64,000 nucleotides of DNA from an uncultured Geobacteraceae bacterium (GTDB taxonomy: Bacteria; Desulfobacterota; Desulfuromonadia; Geobacterales; Pseudopelobacteraceae). Under the pieces are notes generated by a model. It saw nothing but the letters and a program-made list of their open reading frames with translations. It was not told the DNA's origin and did no database searches. Of this stretch, positions 34,692-44,837 are shown piece after piece; within the stretch, counting starts at the first letter, position 1; the number at the start of each line of letters is the position of its first letter. A program made the position numbers and the translations under genes. The stretch spans positions 1-64,000 of the forward strand of contig CAIUSO010000094.1 of assembly GCA_903901875.1 (NCBI GenBank), written 5' to 3'.

Positions 34692-37367
34692 TTACTGTGC
34701 CATCCGTTTCAGTACCTGCTCAAGCTTGCGCAATTCCTCACCATAACCGCCCCAATCACCCTGACGCTGCATGGTGGTCGCCTTCTCGTAGATTTTCATC
34801 GCCTCCCGGGCGAGGGTACCGGGTGTCGCAGCGACATTCCCCGCTACCGGTGCCGAAGCGACCGCCACCGTTTTTTTCTCTCCGAACAACCGTTGCAGTG
34901 CCAGCTCCAGATTTTCTTCCATGACGACTTCATCATTGAAGGCAACAATGACCCGCTTTAACTCCGGCAGTGCAGACTTGTCGGCAGCAAGAAAGAGCGG
35001 CTGCACATAGAGAAGTGATTTTTCGATCGGTATCACCAGCATACTCCCCCGGATGACTTCCGAACCACGCTGATTCCAGAGGGTTAACTGCTGGGAAATG
35101 AAGGAATCCTGGTTGATGCGGGCATCAATCTGTTTTGGACCATAGATTAACCGGTCCCGAGGAAACGTATAGGCACGGATTTTTCCGTAATTCGGTTCGT
35201 CACAGCGGGCCGTGAGCCAGGCCGCCAGATTGTCCCGCTTCGACGGGGTAAAGGGGAGCAGCAGGATATATTCCTCCCGCTGTTCACCGGGAAGTTTCAT
35301 GATGGTGTAATACGGTTCCATCGGCTTGTCACCCAATGCCGGTATCTGCCAGAGGTTTTCCTTGTTATAGAACACCTTGGGGTCGGTCATGTGATAGGCG
35401 GCAAAGATGGACGCCTGCAGTTGCAGGAACTGATGGGGATAGCGCACATGGGCACGCAGATCGTCAGGCATGGCACTGATCGGCTTGAACAGCCCCGGAA
35501 ACATCCGGTCATAGACCCGCACCAGCAGATCACGGGGATCACTGATATAGAAACTGACCGAACCGTCATAGGCATCCACCACCGCCTTGACCGAGTTCCG
35601 CATATAATTGATCCCCCCCGTGAGCGGCTTGGAATAGGGAAGACGGTCCGAATAGGTATAGGCATCGATAATCCAGGCAAGCCCCCCGTTTTTCCGAACC
35701 ACCATGTAGGGATCGCCATCATAGCGGAGAAAGGGGGCGATGGCCCTCACCCGCTCGTTAATATTGCGATTGAAGATAATCCGGCTTTCCGGAGTAATAT
35801 CCGAGGAGAGAAGTATCTTCTCCGTTTTGAAACGAGCGGCAAACAGCAGCTTTTTGAATAGTGTCTCAATGGGCACCCCGCCCTTTCCGGTATAGGTGGT
35901 GTTAATATTACCGGTGGCGGTCGGATAACTGAACTCGGGCAATCGGGTTTTGACCACAACATAGTCGTTGGAAAGTTCCCCAAAATAGATTTCCGGACGG
36001 GTGACCTTGATATCGGCCAGACTGACCGGCGGAATATCCTTGACAAAAAATTCCGGAAGCCCTTCCTTGCTGATCCGACTGACCGGCCCGAAGGTGATGC
36101 CATTACCATGGGTAAAAATGAGCCGTTCGTTGATCCAATTCTTGCTGGGAAGGTCGGCATAAGAAAGTTCGCGGGGTGACAACATCACCTGGGTGTACTG
36201 GCCATTTACCAGATAGCGGTCATTATCCACATCAAAAAACTTGTAATATGTCCGTATCTGCTGCAGTTGGCTGTAGGTTTTGAGAAGCGGTGCATGGTCC
36301 CAGAGACGGATGTTTTTGATCGTGGCGGCATTGGCGGCAATGTCTGCTGCTGTCAGCTTGGTATCCACGTCAAAGGGTACTGTTTCAATTTTTTCCAGAT
36401 CGTATCCGAAGCGGGTAAACTTCAGGTTATTTTCGATATAGGGGGTCTCCAGCGCCAATTCATTGGGAGCCACCTTGAATTTCTGCAGCAATCCCGGATA
36501 GAGGTGGATGCCGATGCCATAGATACCACAGAGAAACAGCGGTGGTATCAGCGCCATGCGCCATCGCCCCTTCCAGAGTGCCACCACCACCATCACGCCG
36601 ACAACCGGTGTCACCACCGTCAACGTCCGCAGAGTCATTAACCGTGAGTTAACATCGACGTAACCGGCACCGTAAAAGCTCCCCCGTGAGGCAAAGAGCA
36701 GGTTGAAACCGTCAAGGTAAAAACCGGCGGCAATAGTACCGGCACACAGACCCGCCAACAGTGCCAGGTGCCGGCGAACCGCAGGCTCAACCGTAACCCC
36801 CAGACCGGTAGCCACGATCCCTCCCCGCACAAAGTAGACCATTGCGGTCATCAACAGTGACAGTGGCACCAGAAACCCGACGTACCCCCTGAGCATCTCC
36901 CAAAAAGGGAGACAGAACAGATAGAAACCAAGGTCAGCACCGATGACGGGGTCCGGGGTACCGACGGTGATCCGGTTCATGAAGGTCAGTAATTCCGCCC
37001 ACTGGAAGGCACCCCAATTACCGACCAGCAGCGCAACAACAAAAGCGACCAGGGTACCGACAGGTTTGACAAGACGCATCGTTTCATCGCGCCGCAACCG
37101 GATGGTGCCTCCCTGAATAAACAAGCCGCTACGGGGAAAGTCTGCCCTGTTTGCGTACAACAGATTGCCGAGCAAGAGCAGAAATGCCCCCCCTCCAAAA
37201 AGTGCGCCGGCACCCATCTTGGCATACAATACCGTTGTAAAAACCTGTGCAAAACCGGTTTCGTAAAAAAACAGCCAGTCCGTGGAAAATGTCACACATG
37301 ACGATAAAAACGGTATAAAGAGGAGCACTATGACCGCAACCACCACCAACCTGTTTTTCTGTAGCAT
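34692..37367 (-). CDS. UPF0182 family membrane protein
   Basis: An 891-residue protein with seven hydrophobic segments in the first 300 residues (VVVAVIVLLFIPFLSSCV, ALFGGGAFLLLLGNLLYA and others), then a large extracytoplasmic region of about 500 residues with P-F-L-R-Y-D-G-D-P-Y and P-S-K-R-D-N-L-A-A-W. This layout is that of UPF0182 (COG1615), whose function is not known. A short proline/alanine-rich linker precedes the C-terminal helical tail. Its stop is two bases before the Gre-like start. Confidence 0.9.
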   Translation of the reverse strand: MLQKNRLVVVAVIVLLFIPFLSSCVTFSTDWLFFYETGFAQVFTTVLYAKMGAGALFGGGAFLLLLGNLLYANRADFPRSGLFIQGGTIRLRRDETMRLVKPVGTLVAFVVALLVGNWGAFQWAELLTFMNRITVGTPDPVIGADLGFYLFCLPFWEMLRGYVGFLVPLSLLMTAMVYFVRGGIVATGLGVTVEPAVRRHLALLAGLCAGTIAAGFYLDGFNLLFASRGSFYGAGYVDVNSRLMTLRTLTVVTPVVGVMVVVALWKGRWRMALIPPLFLCGIYGIGIHLYPGLLQKFKVAPNELALETPYIENNLKFTRFGYDLEKIETVPFDVDTKLTAADIAANAATIKNIRLWDHAPLLKTYSQLQQIRTYYKFFDVDNDRYLVNGQYTQVMLSPRELSYADLPSKNWINERLIFTHGNGITFGPVSRISKEGLPEFFVKDIPPVSLADIKVTRPEIYFGELSNDYVVVKTRLPEFSYPTATGNINTTYTGKGGVPIETLFKKLLFAARFKTEKILLSSDITPESRIIFNRNINERVRAIAPFLRYDGDPYMVVRKNGGLAWIIDAYTYSDRLPYSKPLTGGINYMRNSVKAVVDAYDGSVSFYISDPRDLLVRVYDRMFPGLFKPISAMPDDLRAHVRYPHQFLQLQASIFAAYHMTDPKVFYNKENLWQIPALGDKPMEPYYTIMKLPGEQREEYILLLPFTPSKRDNLAAWLTARCDEPNYGKIRAYTFPRDRLIYGPKQIDARINQDSFISQQLTLWNQRGSEVIRGSMLVIPIEKSLLYVQPLFLAADKSALPELKRVIVAFNDEVVMEENLELALQRLFGEKKTVAVASAPVAGNVAATPGTLAREAMKIYEKATTMQRQGDWGGYGEELRKLEQVLKRMAQ

Positions 37368-37402
37368 AAAAGGGCACCCCGATTTAAATCTATTTCAATT
37401 CT

Positions 37403-38155
37403 CTACGTCGTCGGAAACCAGATACCTGCTCCCATGGTCATGCCGATGTCACGACACCCGAGATAATCGCTATGGACCCGTAAGCCGCTTTCCGAAATCC
37501 CCATCCCCACCTCAACCTTGTGAAACGCCTCGTTCCGGCTATGGTCAGCCACCAGCAGCACCGTTGCGTTAATCTGACGCAGCTTCAGGTAAAGCTCGGA
37601 GATATTTTTCAGATTATCAGGAAAGAAATCCTCCACCGGATCGAGCACAATCAGCTTGCATTTAAAGTATTCCACGAACTGGTTCAGATAGGCGTAGGTT
37701 TTCGTCATACTGCCGGACACATCGATCAAATGGGGCGAAACGCCGAAACATTCATCAAACAGGGATATATGGGTGAAGTTATCCAGGTTTTCATCTATAC
37801 GACGGGAAAAATTGGCTGCATCGGGCCATTCTCTGCAGAGACGCTTAAAGCGACGATGACTGTCCTCATCGGTGTCACGGGCATTGATGTAAAGAACCTT
37901 TCCCGGCTGTAGACAGGGAAAGTGCCCGAGAAACGGCAAATTAAACGCCACCGACATCGCCAACTGGGTGGCGAGGGTTGTTTTGCCAAACACCGAACTG
38001 GCCTGAAGTGACACCAGAGCGTGTGCCGGAATCAACTCCTCAATCAGATACTCTTCCGGCTTTGGAGGTGTAAAGGGACGGCTTTGCCACTCCTTTATGC
38101 CAAGCTTCAGGGCAAAAGGATTCTCTTCGATCTTCATATTGGCGGAAATTGGCAT
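37403..38155 (-). CDS. RepA-like AAA ATPase with degenerate P-loop
   Basis: A 250-residue AAA_25/RepA-type ATPase. The P-loop is A-S-S-V-F-G-K-T-T-L, with Ala for the first Gly of G-x4-GKT. The Walker B strand is K-L-I-V-L-D-P-V-E-D, and a late V-L-L-V-A-D-H-S-R acts as the sensor strand. Such ATPases load DNA in plasmids and phages; no replication or integrase genes lie nearby. The start at 38155 has GGGAG upstream with a long spacer. The gene is divergent from the CsgG-like locus. Confidence 0.72.
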   Translation of the reverse strand: MPISANMKIEENPFALKLGIKEWQSRPFTPPKPEEYLIEELIPAHALVSLQASSVFGKTTLATQLAMSVAFNLPFLGHFPCLQPGKVLYINARDTDEDSHRRFKRLCREWPDAANFSRRIDENLDNFTHISLFDECFGVSPHLIDVSGSMTKTYAYLNQFVEYFKCKLIVLDPVEDFFPDNLKNISELYLKLRQINATVLLVADHSRNEAFHKVEVGMGISESGLRVHSDYLGCRDIGMTMGAGIWFPTT

Positions 38156-38291
38156 GTTAGTGGCGTCTCCCTGATGAATACATAATCTACTGACTGAAAT
38201 AATCCGTACCATCAATACCATAGCAGCCGCATTACCCACAAGTATGATGTTGCCGGATTGATCTATTAACCTGAAGCGGGAGTTATGGGGC

Positions 38292-38320
38292 TTGAACCAA
38301 TGGTAAAGATGATATATACT
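38292..38320 (+). promoter_or_regulatory. Sigma-70 type promoter of the CsgG-like locus
   Basis: TTGAAC (38292-38297) and TATACT (38315-38320) are spaced by exactly 17 bp, leaving a leader of about 55 bases before the first gene of the cluster. Confidence 0.6.
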
Positions 38321-38381
38321 AAGAAAAAATCACTATTTAAGTTAATGAGACTCTTTTACTCTGCAGTAACCGGAGCAACCA

Positions 38382-39569
38382 ATGAAACGTACCCCATTTC
38401 CCACAAGGCTATCAGGCGGTCTCTTACTCTGTCTTCTGGCGTTACTACTCAGCATGGTGGTCACTTCAGAATGCACTGCGGAGGTGCGTACGGTCACAGC
38501 CGATGGTGTCTCAAGCCTTCAGGGCAACAACGGTATTTCCCGTGATAACGCCATCAATGATGCCCTTAAGAAAGCCATTGAGCAGGCGGTCGGCCTGTTC
38601 GTTTCGTCGGAAACAATGGCAACCAATGCAATGCTTGTTTCGGAAAATATCTACAGCAAAACCCAGGGATATATCAAGGAATTCAAAATAGTGAAGGAAA
38701 CGGTTGATCAGGATCAACAGTGCTATCGGGTATCGTTGTCCGCCGTTATCGGGGTAAGTGACCTTGAGAATGATCTGGCCGCCCTGGGGCTGCTCCAGAC
38801 CCGTGCAGGCAAACCCCGTACCCTGTTTATGATTTCCGAGTTTTTATCTGCCGCCGATTCCCCGCAGCGGGAAAGGCGGGGAGCAACCGGCTTCTCCGAA
38901 GCTGCCATGAAGGAAGAATTCGTAGCCAAAGAATTTAATGTTGTTGAGGGGAGCGCAACCACAGCTCCCCAGAACGCCACAGCGGATTCCGAACAGTCAG
39001 ACAGTGCTGCCCGGGAATCAGCCAAAAAATTGGGTGCTGAAATCGTGATCAAGGGTACGGCGCGGGTCACTGAAGGGGGGCGGACAGCGGGAAGTCCGGT
39101 CGGCACCTACTCTGCAGACATATCGGCAACCGCTATTCGGGTTGATAACGGTCAACTGTTGGCTTCCGGGCGCAGTCAGGGAACGGCACGACATATAGCT
39201 CGGAACAACGGCGAAAGTGCCGCCCTTGAACAGGCCGGTCGCAAGATTGCCAGCAAACTCATTGAACAGATCCTCGCAAAGTGGGTTGCGGAAACAGCCG
39301 GAACACGGCAGACACTTATTACTGTCCACGGATTACGGGACGTGTCCCAGCTTATCATGGTCAAGGAGTATTTTTCCAGCCAGCTGCGGGGAGTTCAAAA
39401 CGTAATCCAGCGCAGCTTCAGTGATGGGATCGCGATCCTTGATGTGAGCGCAAAAGTAAGTGCCCAACAGATAGGAGATGAAGTAGCCATATCAAAAGTT
39501 GGCGGAATTATTTTAAAGGTTGTGGGAGCCACAGCCAACACGCTGGAAATTGCCGTGAGCACGCCATAA
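38382..39569 (+). CDS. FlgT-like exported protein
   Basis: A 395-residue periplasmic protein with a signal peptide (LLLCLLALLLSMVVTSECTA). Residues about 35-125 (NAINDALKKAIEQAVGLFVSSE, KTQGYIKEFKIVKE) match the N-terminal domain of the flagellar assembly protein FlgT. The middle (KKLGAEIVIKGTARVTEGG, ISATAIRVDNGQLLASGRSQG) is like the repeat fold of FlgO/CsgG-type proteins. In Vibrio, FlgT builds the H-ring of the flagellar motor, but no flagellar gene is present here. It leads a plus-strand run with a DUF799-like lipoprotein and a CsgG-like protein. Confidence 0.72.
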   Translation: MKRTPFPTRLSGGLLLCLLALLLSMVVTSECTAEVRTVTADGVSSLQGNNGISRDNAINDALKKAIEQAVGLFVSSETMATNAMLVSENIYSKTQGYIKEFKIVKETVDQDQQCYRVSLSAVIGVSDLENDLAALGLLQTRAGKPRTLFMISEFLSAADSPQRERRGATGFSEAAMKEEFVAKEFNVVEGSATTAPQNATADSEQSDSAARESAKKLGAEIVIKGTARVTEGGRTAGSPVGTYSADISATAIRVDNGQLLASGRSQGTARHIARNNGESAALEQAGRKIASKLIEQILAKWVAETAGTRQTLITVHGLRDVSQLIMVKEYFSSQLRGVQNVIQRSFSDGIAILDVSAKVSAQQIGDEVAISKVGGIILKVVGATANTLEIAVSTP

Positions 39570-39600
39570 ATTCAATTACCCGGAATCGTAAGGAAATTTC

Positions 39601-40455
39601 ATGAATACTCTGGTGACGTCATTCATTACCGTATTGATTCTCGGCACCCTGTCCGCCTGTTCGTCCCTGCCTGCGGTAAAACCTGACCCGGCGAACAGTA
39701 TCAGGTCAATTGCGCTCATGCCGCTGGTTAACAATACTATCGACATTGAAGGGCCGACCCTTGTCAGGGCACTTCTGGCGGCACGGCTGGAAGGAGGCTA
39801 TTTCTACAAAATATCTCCCCTTGATGAGACAGACCGTATCCTGAGAGAGCAGATGGGGATTACCCTGGGCTCCCAACTTGATATGGCCACCATAGCTCTG
39901 TTGTGTGAAAAGCTTGGTACCGATGCCATCCTCCAAGGCTCTTTGGAAGACTTCAGCCAAAAGATCACCGGCTTGTACAACAACAAACGGGTCCGACTGC
40001 GGGTCAAGCTGGACAGTTGCAAAGGCGGCACCATCTGGAAAAACGGAATTGGCGTCAAACGGGAAGTGATGGCCAGTGACAACATGTTGAAAAATGTCCC
40101 GATCCTCGGAAACGCCATCACATCAGTTGGAGTAGCCTCGGCCGTCATGTCCAGCATATCGGATAAAAATGGTGCAGATCTCCCCCCCTTCCGGGGGGAA
40201 GCAATTACCGCTCCCTGGCAGGACATCTCCGAGGGGGGGAGCAGTGCTGAGCTCAATTTAATCTTTGGTATCGGAGAAAGAGTCACCACAAAAGCCTTAA
40301 ACAACCCACTGCTTGCCGAGTCGGAAGTGGCGATTGATATTTTACTGCGAGGGATCTATGATGATGGGTCCGACTATATCCCCTACGGAAAAATGATTCC
40401 GGCTGGTCCGGTGACACCGAAGGTTACCAAAACGGCAGAAAGTGTCAAAAAATGA
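39601..40455 (+). CDS. DUF799/GNA1162-like lipoprotein
   Basis: A 284-residue lipoprotein (lipobox L-S-A-C20, then SSLP). It continues SIALMPLVNNTIDIEGPTL, the opening strand and loop seen in GNA1162/DUF799 and other CsgG-like folds. GTDAILQGSLEDFSQ is the repeat-domain strand. Two long hydrophobic-glycine segments (ITSVGVASAVMSSIS) follow. Related proteins form outer-membrane-associated components in neisseriae. It precedes the CsgG-like gene with a gap of 34 bp. Confidence 0.68.
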   Translation: MNTLVTSFITVLILGTLSACSSLPAVKPDPANSIRSIALMPLVNNTIDIEGPTLVRALLAARLEGGYFYKISPLDETDRILREQMGITLGSQLDMATIALLCEKLGTDAILQGSLEDFSQKITGLYNNKRVRLRVKLDSCKGGTIWKNGIGVKREVMASDNMLKNVPILGNAITSVGVASAVMSSISDKNGADLPPFRGEAITAPWQDISEGGSSAELNLIFGIGERVTTKALNNPLLAESEVAIDILLRGIYDDGSDYIPYGKMIPAGPVTPKVTKTAESVKK

Positions 40456-40489
40456 TCCGCAATACCATCATCACTGCCGGGGAGATACT

Positions 40490-41410
40490 ATGAAACTGAA
40501 CACAAAAGGGATTGCACTGACCGCTATTACTGTAGCTACTATTTTTGGTAGTGCCGTTATGGCCGGAGCAGCACCGTCGTCCGAAGTGGCCGAACCATCA
40601 TACCATGGGCCATCCCATACCATAGCCCTGATAAAATTCAACAACAAGACCCCGTCAAAGGTCCTTGGAATTGGGGAGTCGGCAACGGATATTCTCCGAA
40701 CTCTCCTCAAAGTAGCAGGTCTTGAACCGATTGATGTCACCGAAGATGGGTTACGAGAGCAGGATGAACTTATCAGGCTTCAGCAAAGCGGCACCGTAAA
40801 AACCGGTAAGAAAAACGCCACTGACGGCTTTGACGCCGTCGATTACCGTATTCAGGGTGCCGTCACCTCCTACTCTGAAGTGGAAGAGGGGTCTGACATG
40901 TTGTTCTACCAGAAGAAAACCCAGGTGGCACGTGTTGTTGTGGATTACTCACTGGTCGATATCGCCAGTGGCAAGAGCCTTCTTGCGGAATCAGGCACCG
41001 GAGAGATCCGAAAAGAATCGGGGGGAGCCCTCGGTTTCGGTTCAAAATCCACCGTCGATACCGGATTACGGGAAGGGGCACTGCGCAACGCACTCTCAAA
41101 AGCCTTGAACAAGATGATTGATAAACTGAACGGTATCCCTTTCCAGAGTCGGATTCTTCTGGTTGAAAATCAGACCGTGGTAATAAAAGCCGGTGAAAAG
41201 TCAAAGTTGCCAATTGGAACCAGATTGGGAGTATTCCGTGCCGGGCAGGAATTAATTGATCCCGAAAGCGGAATTTCCCTCGGCAAACGGGAAAAAATGA
41301 TTGGTGAACTATCCGTGACGGCCCACCAGAATGAACGGGTAACGGAAACAAGTATTATCTCGGGAAGCGACATCAAAGCGGGAGATATTGTCAGGGTTAT
41401 GAGGCCATGA
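40490..41410 (+). CDS. CsgG-like exported protein
   Basis: A 306-residue protein with a signal peptide (GIALTAITVATIFGSAVMAGAA) but no lipobox cysteine. The core has SHTIALIKFNNKTPSKVLGIGESATDIL (first CsgG-type strand-helix), YRIQGAVTSYSE and RVVVDYSLVDIASGKSLLAES, the pattern of CsgG-family domains. The C-terminal 90 residues (residues 215-306) are extra and end in a beta-rich P-I-G-T-R-L-G-V-F-R-A-G region like the FlgT C-terminal domain. In curli systems CsgG is an outer-membrane pore; pore formation here is an inference. GGGGAG precedes the ATG at 40490. Confidence 0.75.
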   Translation: MKLNTKGIALTAITVATIFGSAVMAGAAPSSEVAEPSYHGPSHTIALIKFNNKTPSKVLGIGESATDILRTLLKVAGLEPIDVTEDGLREQDELIRLQQSGTVKTGKKNATDGFDAVDYRIQGAVTSYSEVEEGSDMLFYQKKTQVARVVVDYSLVDIASGKSLLAESGTGEIRKESGGALGFGSKSTVDTGLREGALRNALSKALNKMIDKLNGIPFQSRILLVENQTVVIKAGEKSKLPIGTRLGVFRAGQELIDPESGISLGKREKMIGELSVTAHQNERVTETSIISGSDIKAGDIVRVMRP

Positions 41411-41561
41411 TCTTTACTGCCCATGACCGGCCTCTGTCGTATATTTTATCGTTTTCTGCATTCTTCATTCAGCATTCGGCATTCGGCATTAAGAGCATTC
41501 GGGGATGACAATTTATTTGTAACTGGCTCTACAAACTGCTGTTCAATAAAGGAGATTATTT

Positions 41562-43553
41562 ATGTTAAACCGAACGTCCACATTTTTCGTTGCCCTGCTG
41601 CTTTTGTCAATCACATTTCTTTTCACTGCTTGCAGTGGTAGCAACACCACAGCCGGAAGTGGCGGAATCTCGGCCAGATTGGTCTGGAGCAGCAAAAGTG
41701 CCTCAAAATCAGTTGCCTATGCCCCAGCAGGAGTAACAAAAGTTCGACTGGCAATTACGGGGAATGGTATAACCACCATTCAGCAGGATTTTACTGCCAT
41801 TCCGGGACAACCGGGATCGGGGACTCTCACCGGCGTCCCGGCAGGTAGCGGCTATATTCTGACCGCATACGGACTGGACTCAGGAAACAACATTCTCTTT
41901 CAGGGAACAATCACCGGCATAACCATCCAGAGCGGAAGAACGACCGATGCCGGCTTGGTAACATTACTCTCAACAACCATTGTCTACAAGGGGGCGGTTG
42001 AGTTGCTGTCCCTTAACGGTTCAGGCTCGCCCATTTCCGGCTCGGTCGTATCCACCGTAGGTCTTCCCAATGTCATAACCGCAACCACCGATTCGAGTGG
42101 AGTATTCACCTTGGCCGGAATCCCCAAAGGTGTGCCATTTTCAGTACATATCACCTCACCTTCGTATTCGGATATTTACTCCTGCAATTTAACTTATTCA
42201 GCTGACTATGACGGCTCCCTGTTTCCCTTTGGTTTGCACGCACCTGCAACCATCACCGGTTTTGGCAACTACTCGGGTAACGGTATTATTCGCACCCGCG
42301 TTATTAACAGTACCAGCACAAGCCTGGCCGCAGGCGGATTTATTGGTGGAGCGGTGGTAACGGCCACGGATAACGCAACCGGGACAACCTATCCGGTAAA
42401 GTACACAAACAACACCACCGGGGTTACCAGTAATGCCTTAAGTGTCACCGACCCCGGCAACGGCATCTTTACCATAGTAAATATTCCCGCAGGCCATTCC
42501 GTTTCTGTCACCGCTTCCGCCGCCGGTTACACCTTCAACACAAGAACCTACGTGGTTCAGGCAAACGCCGTCAGTCAAGGCAGATTAACCGGAACAGCCA
42601 CTTCCTCAGGCTCCACCGGTTTATTCGCTTCAGCATTGCAATCGGGCTTTTATATTTTAAATAAGGACAGCTACACCCCTGCCAGCGGGACTAATTCTCT
42701 TCTCTTGTATTACTATGACTCCCTATCCTACAACAGCAGCACCATGACACTGACCTCCACAGCCTTCTTTTACAACTCCTCCGGCGGTACCTGGGGAGCT
42801 TCTGCTCCTGCCAACTTCACGCCACGCACCCACTATATTCTCTCGGCATCGGGATGGACACCGGTTTCCGGTGACACACCCAATGGAGACGGGCTTGCAT
42901 TTAATCCCGACGGAAGTGCCACCTTATCAAAAACAATCGACGGGTCTCAGCATCTTCTGACCACTACCAGCACAGATCTCACCGGCAGGACCATCGCCAG
43001 TACCTATGCCCAGTACACGTGGCCAATCGGCACAAACACAACGGCCACATTCCCCACAGGTTCCCTCCTCTATACCATACAAGATACACCCTATGATGAC
43101 TCATACACCGTCTGGGACTCTGGGCACCCCTTGAGCACTTTCTCCACCGTTGCCACCGACTTACCACAGATATTCATAGACAAAAGCAATGGTGCTGACC
43201 CAAGTATCGAGTATTACTGCACCCTCTCAGCAAACAACAGTGCCACCATTTTCCAGGTCAATAGCAGCGTAGCACCTGCCACGACCACCAACATTGGTAG
43301 TGCCACATGGAGTATTACCACTATTCGTGGTCAGCAGATTCTTGAGATAGCTATTCCCCAGCAGGTACGAACGGATTATCTGCTGGGAGGAAATCCGATC
43401 GTTTCCATTATCAACAGCGTTGCATGGACAGGTTCCCACCCCCTTCCAGGGATGGTTGACTACGCCGGTGGCGGTATCGCATTCAACCCGATCGCTCTTA
43501 AATTTTTGCAGGACAATATGACGACAAACGGTTCCGTATCAGCAAGTTGGTAA
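41562..43553 (+). CDS. Large beta-rich lipoprotein with carboxypeptidase-regulatory-like repeats
   Basis: A 663-residue lipoprotein (lipobox F-T-A-C24, then S-G-S). At least three beta-sandwich repeats of the carboxypeptidase regulatory-like type can be seen: T-D-S-S-G-V-F-T-L-A-G-I-P-K-G (about 180-195), D-P-G-N-G-I-F-T-I-V-N-I-P-A-G (about 300-315), and an earlier I-P-G-Q-P-G-S-G-T-L-T-G-V-P-A-G. The C-terminal half is Thr/Ser/Tyr-rich with no repeat I recognise. The chain ends V-S-A-S-W, an ending shared with the lipoprotein at 44838. AAGGAG precedes the ATG. A surface role is inferred. Confidence 0.75.
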   Translation: MLNRTSTFFVALLLLSITFLFTACSGSNTTAGSGGISARLVWSSKSASKSVAYAPAGVTKVRLAITGNGITTIQQDFTAIPGQPGSGTLTGVPAGSGYILTAYGLDSGNNILFQGTITGITIQSGRTTDAGLVTLLSTTIVYKGAVELLSLNGSGSPISGSVVSTVGLPNVITATTDSSGVFTLAGIPKGVPFSVHITSPSYSDIYSCNLTYSADYDGSLFPFGLHAPATITGFGNYSGNGIIRTRVINSTSTSLAAGGFIGGAVVTATDNATGTTYPVKYTNNTTGVTSNALSVTDPGNGIFTIVNIPAGHSVSVTASAAGYTFNTRTYVVQANAVSQGRLTGTATSSGSTGLFASALQSGFYILNKDSYTPASGTNSLLLYYYDSLSYNSSTMTLTSTAFFYNSSGGTWGASAPANFTPRTHYILSASGWTPVSGDTPNGDGLAFNPDGSATLSKTIDGSQHLLTTTSTDLTGRTIASTYAQYTWPIGTNTTATFPTGSLLYTIQDTPYDDSYTVWDSGHPLSTFSTVATDLPQIFIDKSNGADPSIEYYCTLSANNSATIFQVNSSVAPATTTNIGSATWSITTIRGQQILEIAIPQQVRTDYLLGGNPIVSIINSVAWTGSHPLPGMVDYAGGGIAFNPIALKFLQDNMTTNGSVSASW

Positions 43554-43717
43554 CCGATTAACGTCGGCTCTCTACAGCCATCGGCAACGAGGTTTTCCAT
43601 AACGCTTTTCGTCTGAAAATATAAACCGTACAGTGTGGTCCCCATCTTCACCGCTTTGAATATCAAGGCGTGAGAAGATGGGGATACCTTGAAATGGACA
43701 CATCATAAAGGAGAGCC

Positions 43718-44827
43718 ATGATGAATCGCTGCTCAACTCCCCACTTCTCACGAGTATGCATGCAAGCAGCTATTATTTTTGCCTGTCTCATGCTGTGCAT
43801 CCCACGTTTGTCGCACGCTGCCAGCGCAACCCTGAACTTTAATTTTAATGGAGTAGAGGCGCGTGCCTCGGCACTTGTTGCCCCCACTCAGGCCGGCTCG
43901 ACGGCAAACACCTATGCCCCCGTGTTTAAGAGCGTACAAGCAACCACAGAAATTGTTCAGACTGTTGTCCAGCCCCAACCGGTAGAATCAGCACCAATCA
44001 CGGTCCAACCAGCTGAAACCGCACCCGTCACGACACAACCTGCTGAATCGGCACCTGCCACGGCACAGCCGACTGAAGCAGCACCGGGTGGTTCCGTTCG
44101 TCCCGCCCCGGCCGCAAAAGGGGCACCCAAAATAGGTATCGGCATCGACACCACCATGAGTAACGACCTCAAGATATATACTATTCCGGTAAGTTATGCG
44201 CTTAACCGCAACTTCGCCCTGCAGCTCACCCTCCCGTTTGTCACCGCAAAGTTCGCAGACACCGATGATTTATCCCATACCAACAACGGACTTGGCGATG
44301 TGGGGCTTACCCTGAAACACCGTATCGGTAGTGAAAACAGCTCCGCTTTACTCTACTCACTGCTGACGGTCAAATTAGCGACCGGCAATGCAAATCAGGG
44401 GCTTGGTACCGGCACCTATGACCTCGCACTTACTGAAAAAGTCATCAAACGTTTTGGCATCTACCGCGTCACCCTCATGGGCGGTATCATCCAACCACTC
44501 AATGACCCGACAATTCTTGACAGTAAGATCGAATTTGGCACAACCTTTTCCTACATGGCCGCCGCAGAACGGACCTTTTTCGTCCCCGACTTCTGGTGCG
44601 GTATCAGGACCGAGGGGCTACATACTTTTGAATCCCGGATTGACGGTATCGCCCAAGGCAATGCCCTGACCACTCTGGATTTAGCCCCTGAGCTCAAATA
44701 CTATTTCAAGCGAGGCTCTTCCATTAATTTTGGTATCAACATACCTGTCTACACCAACTATGCACTTGTTGGTGGCGCAAAAACTCGCCAACTGTCTGCC
44801 AACTTCGGCATATCCACCATGTTCTAG
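43718..44827 (+). CDS. Outer-membrane beta-barrel protein
   Basis: A 369-residue protein with a signal peptide (VCMQAAIIFACLMLCIPRLSHA). Residues 88-127 are four ten-residue repeats of the type V-Q-P-x-E-x-A-P-x-T. From residue 138 a beta-barrel of about 230 residues follows, with alternating strands such as KIGIGIDTTM and GDVGLTLKHRI, ending in the N-F-G-I-S-T-M-F pattern whose C-terminal Phe is the BamA recognition signal. It resembles the transporter-like barrels found near secretion or biogenesis loci. GGAG precedes the ATG. It lies between the two lipoproteins that share an ending. Confidence 0.8.
   Translation: MMNRCSTPHFSRVCMQAAIIFACLMLCIPRLSHAASATLNFNFNGVEARASALVAPTQAGSTANTYAPVFKSVQATTEIVQTVVQPQPVESAPITVQPAETAPVTTQPAESAPATAQPTEAAPGGSVRPAPAAKGAPKIGIGIDTTMSNDLKIYTIPVSYALNRNFALQLTLPFVTAKFADTDDLSHTNNGLGDVGLTLKHRIGSENSSALLYSLLTVKLATGNANQGLGTGTYDLALTEKVIKRFGIYRVTLMGGIIQPLNDPTILDSKIEFGTTFSYMAAAERTFFVPDFWCGIRTEGLHTFESRIDGIAQGNALTTLDLAPELKYYFKRGSSINFGINIPVYTNYALVGGAKTRQLSANFGISTMF
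43979..44098. repeat. Four 30-bp coding tandem repeats
   Basis: Units at 43979, 44009, 44039 and 44069 each encode a ten-residue proline-rich repeat in the barrel protein. Units differ at several third positions, so they are old rather than recent duplications. Confidence 0.85.
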
Positions 44828-44837
44828 GGGAAACGTT

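Noticed and set aside
41459-41503. Short repeats of GCATTCG type in the gap before the lipoprotein gene
   Set aside because: A few 7-bp microrepeats only; no longer structure and no evident function.
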